A stretch of 64,000 nucleotides of DNA from Enterobacter wuhouensis (lineage in GTDB: Bacteria > Pseudomonadota > Gammaproteobacteria > Enterobacterales > Enterobacteriaceae), in NCBI RefSeq assembly GCF_004331265.1, contig NZ_SJOO01000001.1, positions 62,001-126,000 of the forward strand, given 5' to 3'. A program made the position numbers and the translations under genes. Positions 25,962 through 35,651 of the stretch are shown piece by piece. Below the pieces are notes generated by a model that worked only from the letters and a program-made list of their open reading frames with translations, did no database searches and had not been told where the DNA came from. The first letter of the stretch is position 1. Every line of letters starts with the position of its first letter.

Positions 25962-26253
25962 AGAAACCTCCAGTCGAATGTCAGACTGAAAGTATAGGGC
26001 AGGGAGAAAAAGAGGGGGCAGTGGGGCATGGGTGGGACACAAATCAGCACTCGTTCTAAGGCGAGCTTAGACGACTGATGTTTTCGACGACTTTAACCAT
26101 CTGTTATTTCGTGCGCTCTTGGACGATCTTTGTCGATTATGAAAAATGTATGCTCATGTGATGGGGATGCAGGTTTAAAACCGGGACATCTTACGCTGGC
26201 AGCATCACCGCTTTAATGCCACAATATTTTTTTCTTCGAATGCAGGAAAGATG
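25962..26253. other. Non-coding stretch between yedK and yedD, candidate prophage junction
   Basis: About 290 bases without a convincing gene. It holds the divergent promoters of yedK and yedD. A repeated GACGACT motif occurs at about 26071 and 26089. If yedK belongs to the prophage, the right attachment site should be here, but with the left end absent no direct repeat can be checked. Confidence 0.4.
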
Positions 26254-26667
26254 ATGAAAAGAATAGCAATTGCGGGTGCGCTGCTGGCGCTGACCGGGTG
26301 CGTTCAGGTAGATAACTATCAGGATGTGATCAAGCATCCCGTCCCGGCGCAGCTTGCAGGATACTGGCAGACGAAAGGGCCGCAAAGCAAGATGGTGAGT
26401 CCTGAAGCGATTGCCACGCTGGTCGTGACGGAGGAGGGCGATACCCTGGACTGTCGTCAGTGGCAGCGCGTTATCGCCGTGCCCGGTAAAATTATGCTGC
26501 GTTCAGACAGTTACTATAACGTGACCCGCAAGCTGGATATCTATCCGCTTGAACGTGAAGGGATGACGCTTGAGTATGATGGTATGGAGCTGCAAAAGGT
26601 TGATCGCCCAACGGTGGAGTGCGCCGATTATCTGAGCAAAACTCCGCTGGAGAGTAAGCTACCGTAG
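26254..26667 (+). CDS. yedD: Lipoprotein YedD
   Basis: Two ATGs are adjacent; the second (26254) is better spaced from AGGA and gives 137 residues, the E. coli length. The N-terminus is a lipoprotein signal with lipobox LTGC (Cys at about residue 16). The mature part contains three further cysteines. It would be anchored in the outer membrane; the function is unknown. It is the first clear core gene to the right of the prophage. Confidence 0.88.
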   Translation: MKRIAIAGALLALTGCVQVDNYQDVIKHPVPAQLAGYWQTKGPQSKMVSPEAIATLVVTEEGDTLDCRQWQRVIAVPGKIMLRSDSYYNVTRKLDIYPLEREGMTLEYDGMELQKVDRPTVECADYLSKTPLESKLP

Positions 26668-26675
26668 CCGTTTTT

Positions 26676-26753
26676 GCCGGGTGGCGCTGACGCTTACCCG
26701 GCCTACAAAACCGCCGTACCGTATGCCGGGTCAGGCGAAGCCGTCACCCGGCA
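26676..26753. repeat. Pair of REP-like palindromes between yedD and amyA
   Basis: Two imperfect palindromes of the enterobacterial REP type (GCCGGGTGGCGCTGACG..TACCCGGC at 26676-26703, and GCCGGGTCAGGCG..CACCCGGC at 26725-26752) lie between two convergent genes. Such pairs form stable hairpins and protect 3' ends of messages. They fill the gap from the yedD stop almost to the amyA stop. Confidence 0.8.
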
Positions 26754-26759
26754 TTGTTT

Positions 26760-28247
26760 CTACAGCGCATCCTCTATTACCCACACGCTGACGCTTCCGC
26801 CTTTGCAGGTAAAAATGCCTTCTCCATCCGCTGCGGTAGTGACGGTGTCCTCGCGGTTGCCCAAAAAGTCGCGCCAGCGTTTATTACCGTAATTTTCGCC
26901 CAGGCAGATCGTTTTCTCACCGTCGTCACCGTTTGAGAGGACGACCACGCAGCCCGGTGCGTCATCGGTACCGCTGCGGCTGAATGCGATGCAGTTTGAG
27001 TGGTCAAAGAACAGCGTCTGAACGCCGTGGGCAAAGCGCTGGCGGGCGAGTATCAGTTCGTGCAGCTGTTCAATCACCGGCATATCAATATGATAGGTTT
27101 CCCCGTCCCCGCCGGTATCGTCATAGCTTGCGCCAAACAGGTCCGGATAGAACACGCTCGGCACGCCGTTTTCCCGCAGCAGGATCAGCGCGTAGGCGAG
27201 AGGCTTAAACCAGGCCTCCACCGGAGCTTCCAGCGCCTGTAAAGGCTGGGTGTCGTGGTTGGCAACCAGCGTCACCGCGTGAAAAGGATCGGCTTCCACC
27301 AGCGTGCCGGTGAAGATTTGGCTCATGTCATAGTCGCGCCCCTGGCGAGACGCTTCATGGAATTTCATCTGCAGGGGAGCGTCAAACAGCATCGTTTTGC
27401 CCTCCACCTGATTGATATAATGCTGCAGCTTATCAACCTCGTGCGACCAGTATTCCGCCACGATAAACAGCGGCTGCTCAGCGACTTCCTGAACGTGTTC
27501 AATCCACTCTTTATAGAACCAGGCGGGAATGTGCTTCACCGCGTCCAGACGAAAACCGTCGCACTGAGTCTGCTCCATCACCCACCGCGCCCAGTACTTG
27601 ATCTCTTCCGTGACGGCATGGTTACGAAAGTCGATGTTTTCGCCCATCAGATAATCGAAGTTGCCCATTTCATCATCGACCTGGTCGTTCCAGCCTTCAC
27701 CGGTATAGTCGTTGACGATCTTAAAGATGCTGTCCTCGTTGGGATTTTCGATGTGGTCGATACCGCTAAAGCATTTGTAATCCCAGATAAACTGCGAATA
27801 TTTCCCCGCCCGAGCCGGGAAGGTATAGCGTGTCCAGGCTTCACACTCGATGATCTCCTCGTCGATTTGCGTTCGGTCCTGTTCATTGACGCGCTGCACG
27901 CGGACGGGCTCTTTCTCATCCGCGCCCATTTTGTGGTTAACCACGACGTCGAGCAGCACGGCGATATCGTTGCTTTTGAGCGCGTTAATGGCTTCCAGCA
28001 GCTGGGCCTTATCACCGTATTTGGTGGCGATGCCGCCTTTCTGATCGAATTCGCCAAGATCGAACAGGTCGTAGGAATCGTAGCCCACAGAGTAGCCGCC
28101 GGATGCGCCTTTATACGCCGGAGGAAGCCAGATCATATTGATGCCAATCTCGTTCAGATTGGGGGCCAGAGCCGTAACCTCGCGCCACAATTCACCGCCA
28201 GCGGGGTAATACCAGTGAAAACATTGCAGTAAGGTTGGGTTGCGCAT
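26760..28247 (-). CDS. amyA: Cytoplasmic alpha-amylase
   Basis: The start at 28247 ([18 protein letters not shown]) matches E. coli AmyA and has GGAGAAA upstream; the product is 495 residues, the usual length, without a signal peptide. The GH13 catalytic residues are visible in [12 protein letters not shown] (nucleophile Asp), [10 protein letters not shown] (acid/base Glu) and VANHDTQP (Asp). It breaks internal alpha-1,4 bonds of glycogen or maltodextrins in the cytoplasm. It follows fliDST on the same strand after a hairpin. Confidence 0.97.
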   Translation of the reverse strand: MRNPTLLQCFHWYYPAGGELWREVTALAPNLNEIGINMIWLPPAYKGASGGYSVGYDSYDLFDLGEFDQKGGIATKYGDKAQLLEAINALKSNDIAVLLDVVVNHKMGADEKEPVRVQRVNEQDRTQIDEEIIECEAWTRYTFPARAGKYSQFIWDYKCFSGIDHIENPNEDSIFKIVNDYTGEGWNDQVDDEMGNFDYLMGENIDFRNHAVTEEIKYWARWVMEQTQCDGFRLDAVKHIPAWFYKEWIEHVQEVAEQPLFIVAEYWSHEVDKLQHYINQVEGKTMLFDAPLQMKFHEASRQGRDYDMSQIFTGTLVEADPFHAVTLVANHDTQPLQALEAPVEAWFKPLAYALILLRENGVPSVFYPDLFGASYDDTGGDGETYHIDMPVIEQLHELILARQRFAHGVQTLFFDHSNCIAFSRSGTDDAPGCVVVLSNGDDGEKTICLGENYGNKRWRDFLGNREDTVTTAADGEGIFTCKGGSVSVWVIEDAL

Positions 28248-28303
28248 GCACTTTCTCCATGAAGTCGCGAAACTCAAGTATGGAGTAGCTTTTGCAGAAT
28301 TGC

Positions 28304-28337
28304 CTGGCGAACGAAGCGGTGAATGTTCGTTCGCCAG
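28304..28337 (-). terminator. Long hairpin between fliT and amyA
   Basis: A perfect 12-base-pair stem (CTGGCGAACGAA with TTCGTTCGCCAG, ten-base loop) lies nine bases after the fliT stop. The minus-strand run after the stem has few T residues, so it may protect the fliDST message rather than end it completely. Confidence 0.6.
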
Positions 28338-28345
28338 CTAACTGG

Positions 28346-28717
28346 CTAATTGATATCGCTATTACTTTGCGGGACCAGAACGTGACCGCCCTGGTTGCCA
28401 TAGGTGGAGAGAACCGTTTTTTGGATGGAGGACTGGCCAACCAGCTTTGCCAGTTCATCCATTCTGGCCTGCAGCAACGTTTTGACCTGGCTTTCGTTAT
28501 CCAGGATCACGCGTAAGGTTGGACGAAGCTGCTCCTGCAACTGCACGGAAGGTTCAATTTCCTGCGTGAGGCGAGCCAGCGAGTGCACCGCGTTAACGTA
28601 ATCGGTTTCACAGGTGATGAGATCATCCCAGAGCCCCTGACGAGCCAGGCGTAACATGAGCTGGCTCTGCTCAAGGAGTTGCTGATAAAGGGTATAAAGT
28701 TGCGGTGCATTACTCAT
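28346..28717 (-). CDS. fliT: Flagellar chaperone / FlhDC regulator FliT
   Basis: The start at 28717 ([17 protein letters not shown]) overlaps the fliS stop and gives 123 residues, close to the E. coli 121. The protein is almost entirely helical. In the family it escorts the filament cap FliD to the export gate and, when free, binds FlhD4C2 and dampens class 2 flagellar transcription. It is third in the fliDST operon. Confidence 0.95.
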   Translation of the reverse strand: MSNAPQLYTLYQQLLEQSQLMLRLARQGLWDDLITCETDYVNAVHSLARLTQEIEPSVQLQEQLRPTLRVILDNESQVKTLLQARMDELAKLVGQSSIQKTVLSTYGNQGGHVLVPQSNSDIN

Positions 28718-29127
28718 TAGACGGCGTCCTGAAACGGTTGTGGCGAACCGGCAACCTCCTTCCACCCGTCAGCGATATTGCGCAGCAAATTTTCCACCTC
28801 TTCGATGGCGCTGGCGTCGTTATTCACGTTGGCGTGCAGGAGGCGACGTACCATATAGGCATAGAGAGCGATCAAGTTTTGAGTAAGCTCATCGCCATTA
28901 TTTTCTACCAGACCAACCTTCAGTCCGTTCTCGATAATGTTGATAGCTTTCGACAGCGCCAGCCCCTTTGCCGGGATATTGCCGTCCTGCAGGAACAGAC
29001 GCGCGCGTACCAGCGCGCTGAGGGCTCCATCAAATAGCATGATAACCAGCTGCTGCTGGCTGGCGCTCATCACCGCGCTTTCGACTTCTATTTTTGCGTA
29101 GGCTTGCGTGCCTTTTGCGCCGTACAT
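28717..29127 (-). CDS. fliS: Flagellin export chaperone FliS
   Basis: The 136-residue helical protein has the family pattern [27 protein letters not shown] and [24 protein letters not shown]. It binds the C-terminus of flagellin, prevents early polymerisation and helps its export. A strong GAGGGGG site precedes the ATG, and the stop overlaps the start of fliT. Confidence 0.97.
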   Translation of the reverse strand: MYGAKGTQAYAKIEVESAVMSASQQQLVIMLFDGALSALVRARLFLQDGNIPAKGLALSKAINIIENGLKVGLVENNGDELTQNLIALYAYMVRRLLHANVNNDASAIEEVENLLRNIADGWKEVAGSPQPFQDAV

Positions 29128-29157
29128 GTTATCCCCCTCGGGTCTGATTAGCGTTTA

Positions 29158-30570
29158 CTACTTGCTGCTGGACGTATTTTCGAACTGCTGCGTCAGGTAG
29201 CTGCTGGTGTTATTCAGCGAGGTCATCAGTACGTCCAGCTGGGTAAACTGGGCTTTGTACTGCGCCACTCTTGCATCTATACGTTCGCTCACGGCGTTGT
29301 ATTGATCCGTTAGCTTGTTCAGCGTTTTGCTGACGCCATCTTTTGCCGCCTGGATGATCCCTTTACTGGAAAGCCAGTCGGTCAGGTTGGTGGCCATGGT
29401 GGTGGTGATGCCGGTGGTTTTACCGTCGCCCACAACCAGATCTTTCACTGCGGTCGGGTTATCCGTCAGCGCTTTTTTCAGCTTGGTGCTGTCCAGTTCC
29501 AGTTTTCCGGTACTTGGATCTGAGGTGATGCCTACCTGTGACAGCGTTTTGTAGGCGGTTCCGCCAACGGTGTTCCCCAGCATGGTTTTCAGCTGGGTCT
29601 GGATTGTACGCAGCGTGCTGTCACCCAGCAGGGCACCATTGCTGGAGTCCTGTGCATCCGTTCCCGCATCGACTGCCGTATATTTGGTCAGAGATGCAAA
29701 GCTGTCCTGCAGCGTGTTGTAGGCATCCACCCAGGCCTTCATCGCCGTTTCGGCTTTAGACGTATCTTTGGTGATCGTCAGCGTCTGGTTGCCGCTGGTC
29801 ACGTCATTCAGGTTCAGGGTGATATCTTCCAGCGCATCACTGATGGTGTTGCTGCTGTTCTCGATATCAACATTGTTGACCTTCAGCTGGGCGTTCTGCG
29901 CGGTGACGCTTTCGGTCATGCCGTTGCTTGCATCGGTGCTGGTGCCGTTGTAGCCCATAAAGGATTGCAGGGCGCTGTCGCCGCTCACGCTGATGCTGAC
30001 CGCGTTGTCCGCACCGGTTTCGGTGGAGGTGATAGACAAACGATACTGACCGTTACCCACGTTAATAATACTGGCGGTGACGCCCGCATCGGCTTTGTTG
30101 ATGGCATCACGAATGCCGGTCAGCGAGGAGTTTGCAGCGCTGATATCCACGGTCACCGGATCTTTACCGTTGCCAGGGGTAAAGGTAATTTTGCTGTCCG
30201 CCGTGGCAATGGCGGTTTTACTGTCCGCCTGGGTACTTTTGGTGGTCAGCGTTTGCGCCTGCGCCAGCTGTGTCACGCTGATCGTGTATTTACCCGCAAT
30301 CGCGCTGCCGGTCGTGGTGGCGCTAAAGGCAGTGGTACTGCTAGCCGTGCTGGTTGCCGTAAACAGGTCGGCTTTATTCAGCGCGGTGTTGGCGGTCTGA
30401 AACGCTTCCAGTGAACTCTTCAACGTGCCGTAAGCGCTAAGCTTGGCGGTATAAGATGTCTGTTGTTTGGAAATCGGCGTCAGCTGCGCTTTTTCGGCCG
30501 TGGTCAGACTATCCAGAATGTCTGCTAACTTAAGACCCGAACCAATCCCCAATGATGAAATACTTGCCAT
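29158..30570 (-). CDS. fliD: Flagellar filament cap protein FliD
   Basis: This 470-residue protein starts with MASISSLGIGSGLKLADILDSLTTAEKAQL, the conserved FliD N-terminus, and ends with a long helical segment (DARVAQYKAQFTQLDVLMTSLNNTSSYLTQQFENTSSSK). The cap complex at the filament tip folds arriving flagellin. It is the first gene of fliDST and is driven by a sigma-28 promoter at 30613-30639, divergent from fliC. Confidence 0.97.
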   Translation of the reverse strand: MASISSLGIGSGLKLADILDSLTTAEKAQLTPISKQQTSYTAKLSAYGTLKSSLEAFQTANTALNKADLFTATSTASSTTAFSATTTGSAIAGKYTISVTQLAQAQTLTTKSTQADSKTAIATADSKITFTPGNGKDPVTVDISAANSSLTGIRDAINKADAGVTASIINVGNGQYRLSITSTETGADNAVSISVSGDSALQSFMGYNGTSTDASNGMTESVTAQNAQLKVNNVDIENSSNTISDALEDITLNLNDVTSGNQTLTITKDTSKAETAMKAWVDAYNTLQDSFASLTKYTAVDAGTDAQDSSNGALLGDSTLRTIQTQLKTMLGNTVGGTAYKTLSQVGITSDPSTGKLELDSTKLKKALTDNPTAVKDLVVGDGKTTGITTTMATNLTDWLSSKGIIQAAKDGVSKTLNKLTDQYNAVSERIDARVAQYKAQFTQLDVLMTSLNNTSSYLTQQFENTSSSK

Positions 30571-30612
30571 ATTTATTCCTTAATCTATCGACACGTAGAA
30601 CGAATAGTGGGG

Positions 30613-30639
30613 TTATCGGCTTTTATGGGGGAAAGTTTA
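30613..30639 (-). promoter_or_regulatory. Sigma-28 promoter of fliDST
   Basis: Read on the minus strand the site is TAAACTTT, 11 bases, GCCGATAA, an almost exact match to the FliA consensus TAAAGTTT-N11-GCCGATAA. It lies about 43 bases upstream of the fliD start. Confidence 0.93.
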
Positions 30640-30732
30640 CGGTTAATTTCTTTTTTTTAATGGCGGGAATAACGGTAATAGAGAAGAGTATTTCCGTGGC
30701 TAAAAAAATTCTCGAGATCCTGAAAAAAAATC

Positions 30733-30759
30733 TAAAGGTTGTTTTGGACCAGACGATAA
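30733..30759 (+). promoter_or_regulatory. Sigma-28 promoter of fliC
   Basis: TAAAGGTT, 11 bases, GACGATAA matches the FliA consensus at nearly every position. It lies about 81 bases upstream of the flagellin start, leaving room for the usual fliC leader. Promoters for fliC and fliD are divergent with about 94 bases between the two elements. Confidence 0.93.
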
Positions 30760-30839
30760 CACCTTTGACGGCGATGAAGCCGAAGGGTGGAAACCCAAAT
30801 CTAACCAAACAGATTTGATGAACAACAGGAAACGAAATC

Positions 30840-32162
30840 ATGGCACAAGTCATTAATACCAACAGCCTCTCGCTGATCACTCAGAACAACATCAACAAGA
30901 ACCAGTCTGCTCTGTCTTCTTCTATCGAGCGTCTGTCTTCTGGTCTGCGTATCAACAGCGCTAAAGATGACGCTGCGGGCCAGGCTATCGCTAACCGCTT
31001 CACTTCTAACATCAAAGGTCTGACTCAGGCTGCACGTAACGCAAACGACGGTATCTCTCTGGCGCAGACCACTGAAGGCGCACTGTCTGAAATCAACAAC
31101 AACCTGCAGCGTGTTCGTGAGCTGACCGTTCAGGCAACTACCGGTACTAACTCCGATTCTGACCTGTCTTCAATCCAGGACGAAATCAAATCCCGTCTGT
31201 CTGAAATTGACCGCGTATCTGGTCAGACTCAGTTCAACGGCGTGAACGTACTGGCTAAAGATGGCACCATGAAGATTCAGGTTGGTGCAAATGATGGTCA
31301 GACTATTTCCATCGATCTGCAAAAAATCGACTCTTCTACTCTCGGCCTGAACGGTTTCTCAGTCTCTAAAAATGCTCTCGAAACTGGCGAAGCGATCACT
31401 CAACTGCCGAACGGTGCTAATGCGCCAATCGCTGTTAAGATGGATGCGTCTGTTCTGACCGATCTTAACATTACTGATGCTTCAGCTGTTTCTCTGCACA
31501 ACGTAACTAAAGGTGGCGTAGCAACGTCTACTTATGTTGTTCAGTATGGCGATAAGAGCTATGCAGCATCTGTTGATGCGGGTGGCACAGTTAAACTGAA
31601 CAAAGCCGACGTAACATATAATGACGCAGCGAATGGTGTTGCTAATGCCACCCAAGCTGGTAGCCTGGTTCAGGTTGGTGCTGATGCAAACAACGATGCA
31701 GTTGGTTTTGTTACCGTTCAGGGTAAAAATTATGTTGCTGATGACTCATTAGTGAATGCTAATGGCGCTGCTGGCGCTGCAGCTACTAAAGTAACAATCG
31801 ATGGCGCGGGTACTAACCAAGCTAAGATCGAACTCAGCCAAAATGGTGCTACTGCTGCAACAGCAGAGTTTGCTGGCGCATCTACCAACGATCCACTGGC
31901 TCTGCTGGACAAAGCTATCGCATCTGTTGATAAATTCCGTTCTTCTCTGGGTGCGGTTCAGAACCGTTTGAGCTCTGCTGTAACCAACCTGAACAACACC
32001 ACTACCAACCTGTCTGAAGCGCAGTCCCGTATTCAGGACGCCGACTATGCGACCGAAGTGTCAAATATGTCTAAAGCGCAGATCGTTCAGCAGGCCGGTA
32101 ACTCCGTGCTGTCCAAAGCTAACCAGGTTCCTCAGCAGGTTCTGTCTCTGCTGCAGGGCTAA
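30840..32162 (+). CDS. fliC: Flagellin
   Basis: The 440-residue protein has the conserved D0-D1 ends: MAQVINTNSLSLITQNNINKN at the start and SRIQDADYATEVSNMSKAQIVQQAGNSVL to LSLLQG at the end. The central part (about residues 175-350) is the surface-exposed variable D2-D3 region and defines the H-antigen. It is short and threonine-, alanine- and asparagine-rich, with no cysteines. Codon use shows high expression. Confidence 0.98.
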   Translation: MAQVINTNSLSLITQNNINKNQSALSSSIERLSSGLRINSAKDDAAGQAIANRFTSNIKGLTQAARNANDGISLAQTTEGALSEINNNLQRVRELTVQATTGTNSDSDLSSIQDEIKSRLSEIDRVSGQTQFNGVNVLAKDGTMKIQVGANDGQTISIDLQKIDSSTLGLNGFSVSKNALETGEAITQLPNGANAPIAVKMDASVLTDLNITDASAVSLHNVTKGGVATSTYVVQYGDKSYAASVDAGGTVKLNKADVTYNDAANGVANATQAGSLVQVGADANNDAVGFVTVQGKNYVADDSLVNANGAAGAAATKVTIDGAGTNQAKIELSQNGATAATAEFAGASTNDPLALLDKAIASVDKFRSSLGAVQNRLSSAVTNLNNTTTNLSEAQSRIQDADYATEVSNMSKAQIVQQAGNSVLSKANQVPQQVLSLLQG

Positions 32163-32178
32163 TCGCCTGATTCGCTCA

Positions 32179-32206
32179 AACCCCGCTTCGGCGGGGTTTT
32201 TTTCTT
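32179..32206 (+). terminator. Terminator of fliC
   Basis: An eight-base-pair stem (AACCCCGC with GCGGGGTT, loop TTCG) runs into a tract of eight T residues, a strong intrinsic terminator about 16 bases after the flagellin stop. Confidence 0.93.
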
Positions 32207-32291
32207 CTTGTATTCATTCGTAACCCCCAAATAACCCCTCATTTCACCCACTATTCATCCAATTAAAACCCCTGCAGAATCGGATAATCAT

Positions 32292-32299
32292 GCCGATAA
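32292..32299 (+). promoter_or_regulatory. Probable sigma-28 -10 element of fliA
   Basis: GCCGATAA lies 25 bases before the fliA start, a perfect sigma-28 -10 element. The -35 region at the right distance (TGCAGAAT) fits poorly. In E. coli fliA is driven by both FlhDC-dependent sigma-70 and sigma-28 promoters; the same may be true here. Confidence 0.55.
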
Positions 32300-32324
32300 C
32301 TCAATTAACGCAGGGCTGTTTATC

Positions 32325-33044
32325 GTGAATTCACTCTATACCGCTGATGGTGTAATGGATAAACACTCGCTGTGGCAGCGTTATGTTCCGCTGGTGCGTC
32401 ACGAAGCATTGCGCCTCCAGGTGCGTTTGCCGGCGAGTGTGGAACTGGACGATCTGCTACAGGCGGGCGGTATCGGGTTATTGAATGCAGTTGACCGATA
32501 CGACGCTCTGCAAGGAACGGCATTTACTACTTACGCAGTTCAGCGTATTCGTGGTGCGATGCTGGACGAGCTGCGCAGCCGCGACTGGGTGCCGCGCAGC
32601 GTTCGCCGCAACGCGCGCGAAGTGGCGCATGCGATGGGGCAGCTGGAACAGGAGCTGGGACGCAACGCGACGGAAACCGAAGTGGCGGAACGTCTGGGCA
32701 TTCCTGTTGAAGAGTATCGTCAGATGTTGCTCGATACCAATAACAGCCAACTCTTCTCTTATGACGAGTGGCGCGAAGAGCATGGCGATAGCATCGAGCT
32801 GGTGACGGATGAGCATCAGCAAGAAAACCCGTTACACCATTTACTGGAAGGTAATTTACGCCATCGCGTAATGGAAGCTATTGAAGCATTACCGGAACGT
32901 GAACAGCTGGTGTTAACCCTTTACTACCAGGAAGAGCTCAACCTCAAAGAGATTGGCGCTGTTCTGGAAGTGGGGGAGTCGCGGGTGAGCCAGCTGCACA
33001 GCCAGGCCATTAAACGCTTACGAACAAAGCTGGGTAAGTTATAG
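32325..33044 (+). CDS. fliA: Flagellar sigma factor FliA (sigma-28)
   Basis: The GTG start gives 239 residues, exactly as in E. coli. Sigma regions are visible: region 2 (ELDDLLQAGGIGLLNAVDRYDALQGTAFTTYAVQRIRGAMLDELR), region 3 (RRNAREVAHAM) and region 4 with its helix-turn-helix (ELNLKEIGAVLEVGESRVSQLHSQAIKRL). It directs polymerase to the late flagellar promoters seen in this same window (fliC, fliD). fliZ follows. Confidence 0.98.
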   Translation: MNSLYTADGVMDKHSLWQRYVPLVRHEALRLQVRLPASVELDDLLQAGGIGLLNAVDRYDALQGTAFTTYAVQRIRGAMLDELRSRDWVPRSVRRNAREVAHAMGQLEQELGRNATETEVAERLGIPVEEYRQMLLDTNNSQLFSYDEWREEHGDSIELVTDEHQQENPLHHLLEGNLRHRVMEAIEALPEREQLVLTLYYQEELNLKEIGAVLEVGESRVSQLHSQAIKRLRTKLGKL

Positions 33045-33098
33045 ATGATTGATTCATCTGAAAAATGCCGCACAACGTATTGACAACCAGGAGTTATC

Positions 33099-33650
33099 AT
33101 GACGGTGCAGCACGCTAAAAGACGGCCTTTAAGCCGCTACCTGAAAGACTTTAAACACAGCCAGACGCATTGCGCCCACTGTAACAAGTTACTTGACCGA
33201 ATCACGTTGGTTCGCCGCGGCGAAATCGTAAATAAGATCGCGATTTCTCGTCTCGACACCCTGATGGATGAATCAGCCTGGCTCGAAGAGCAAAAAGAGT
33301 GGGTGGCGCTTTGTCGTTTCTGTGGCGATCTCCACTGCAAAGAGCAAAGCGACTTCTTCGACATTATCGGCTTTAAGCAGTTCCTGTTTGAACAGACCGA
33401 AATGAGCCACGGCACCGTGCGTGAATACGTGGTTCGCCTGCGCCGCCTGGGCCAGCATTTAACCGTGCACAACATTTCTCGCGATCTGCTGAGTACCGGC
33501 TATCTTGATGAAAATCTGGAGCCGTGGCTGCCGGCAACCAGCACCAACAACTACCGCATTGCGCTGCGCAAGTATGCGCAATATAAGGTGCAAATGCCCG
33601 GCGTGTTAAAGCAGAAAGTCCACGCGGAAACAACTTCTGATATATATTAA
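33099..33650 (+). CDS. fliZ: Flagellar-curli switch regulator FliZ
   Basis: The 183-residue basic protein starts MTVQHAKRRPLSRYLKDFKHSQTHCAHCNKLLDRI and is a known tyrosine-recombinase-like DNA-binding protein, with EYVVRLRRLGQHLTVHNISRDLL in the middle. In E. coli it antagonises sigma-S promoters and favours motility over curli. It is the second gene of the fliA operon, 54 bases after fliA, with a GGAG site. Confidence 0.96.
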   Translation: MTVQHAKRRPLSRYLKDFKHSQTHCAHCNKLLDRITLVRRGEIVNKIAISRLDTLMDESAWLEEQKEWVALCRFCGDLHCKEQSDFFDIIGFKQFLFEQTEMSHGTVREYVVRLRRLGQHLTVHNISRDLLSTGYLDENLEPWLPATSTNNYRIALRKYAQYKVQMPGVLKQKVHAETTSDIY

Positions 33651-33678
33651 AAATGAATAAGATGTAGCGCAGTCGCCT

Positions 33679-33706
33679 TTGACGTTGCAGGCGATTTCAC
33701 TACACT
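33679..33706 (+). promoter_or_regulatory. Probable sigma-70 promoter of tcyJ
   Basis: TTGACG and TACACT are separated by 16 bases, about 30 bases upstream of the tcyJ start. The hexamers fit the consensus well enough to suggest that tcyJ can be transcribed independently of fliA-fliZ. Confidence 0.55.
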
Positions 33707-33736
33707 ACTCAAAAATTCCACTGTATCGGGGTATTT

Positions 33737-34537
33737 ATGAAATTAGCACTTCTGGGTCGTCAGGCGCTGATGGGTGTCATGGCCGTGGCGCTGGTCGCGG
33801 GCATGAGCGTGAAAACGTTCGCAGCAGAAAACCTGCTGAATAAAGTCAAAGAGCGCGGTACGCTGCTGGTTGGGCTGGAAGGAACCTATCCTCCGTTCAG
33901 CTTCCAGGGCGATGACGGAAAACTTACCGGTTTCGAAGTGGAATTTGCGGAAGAACTGGCGAAACATCTTGGGGTTAAAGCGTCCCTGAAGCCGACCAAG
34001 TGGGACGGTATGCTGGCGTCGCTGGATTCCAAACGTATCGACGTGGTGATCAATCAGGTGACCATTTCCGACGAGCGTAAGAAGAAATATGATTTCTCGA
34101 CGCCGTATACCGTGTCCGGTATTCAGGTGCTGGTGAAGAAAGGTAACGAAGGCAGCATTAAATCCGCCGCCGATCTGAAAGGTAAAAAAGTCGGCGTGGG
34201 TCTGGGCACTAACTACGAAGAGTGGCTGCGCCAGAACGTTCAGGGCGTGGATATCCGCACCTATGATGATGACCCGACGAAATATCAGGATCTGCGCGTG
34301 GGCCGTATCGACGCCATTCTGGTTGACCGCCTGGCGGCGCTGGATCTGGTGAAGAAAACCAACAATACCCTGGCCGTCGCCGGTGATGCCTTCTCCCGTC
34401 AGGAGTCTGGCGTAGCCGTTCGTAAAGGCAACGAAGACCTGGTGAAAGCCATCGATGCCGCCATCGCGGACATGCAGAAAGACGGTAGCCTGAAGGCGCT
34501 GTCCGAGAAGTGGTTCGGGGCAGACGTCACTAAATAA
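33737..34537 (+). CDS. tcyJ: L-cystine-binding periplasmic protein TcyJ (FliY)
   Basis: This 266-residue family-3 solute-binding protein has a signal peptide (cut near AFAAEN, residue 30) and the motif GTLLVGLEGTYPPFSFQGDDGKLTGFEVEFAEELAKHLGV. It captures cystine in the periplasm and delivers it to TcyL-TcyN. It lies between the fliA operon and dcyD, with a terminator after it that probably sets a higher level for this binding protein than for the membrane parts. Confidence 0.97.
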   Translation: MKLALLGRQALMGVMAVALVAGMSVKTFAAENLLNKVKERGTLLVGLEGTYPPFSFQGDDGKLTGFEVEFAEELAKHLGVKASLKPTKWDGMLASLDSKRIDVVINQVTISDERKKKYDFSTPYTVSGIQVLVKKGNEGSIKSAADLKGKKVGVGLGTNYEEWLRQNVQGVDIRTYDDDPTKYQDLRVGRIDAILVDRLAALDLVKKTNNTLAVAGDAFSRQESGVAVRKGNEDLVKAIDAAIADMQKDGSLKALSEKWFGADVTK

Positions 34538-34551
34538 GTCTCTGACCGACA

Positions 34552-34582
34552 AAAAAAGGCGCTTTTAAAAGCGCCTTTTTTA
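34552..34582 (+). terminator. Perfect 30-base palindrome, terminator between tcyJ and dcyD
   Basis: A fully symmetrical palindrome centred at 34566/34567 (left arm A6-GGCGC-TTTT) ends in a run of six T residues on the plus strand and also six on the minus strand. It should terminate or attenuate transcription between tcyJ and dcyD. Confidence 0.88.
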
Positions 34583-34589
34583 TTTCTGA

Positions 34590-35630
<1,041 letters not shown>

Positions 35631-35651
35631 AAATCAGGTCGAAAAATAATA

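Noticed and set aside
26043..26250. Clear attR sequence
   Set aside because: Short repeats such as GACGACT occur, but without the left prophage end no att core can be supported.
27255..28232. 325-codon open frame antisense to amyA
   Set aside because: amyA is certain from catalytic residues; the antisense frame is a codon-bias artefact.
33743..34552. 269-codon open frame antisense to tcyJ
   Set aside because: tcyJ matches its family over the full length; no ribosome site or motif on the other strand.
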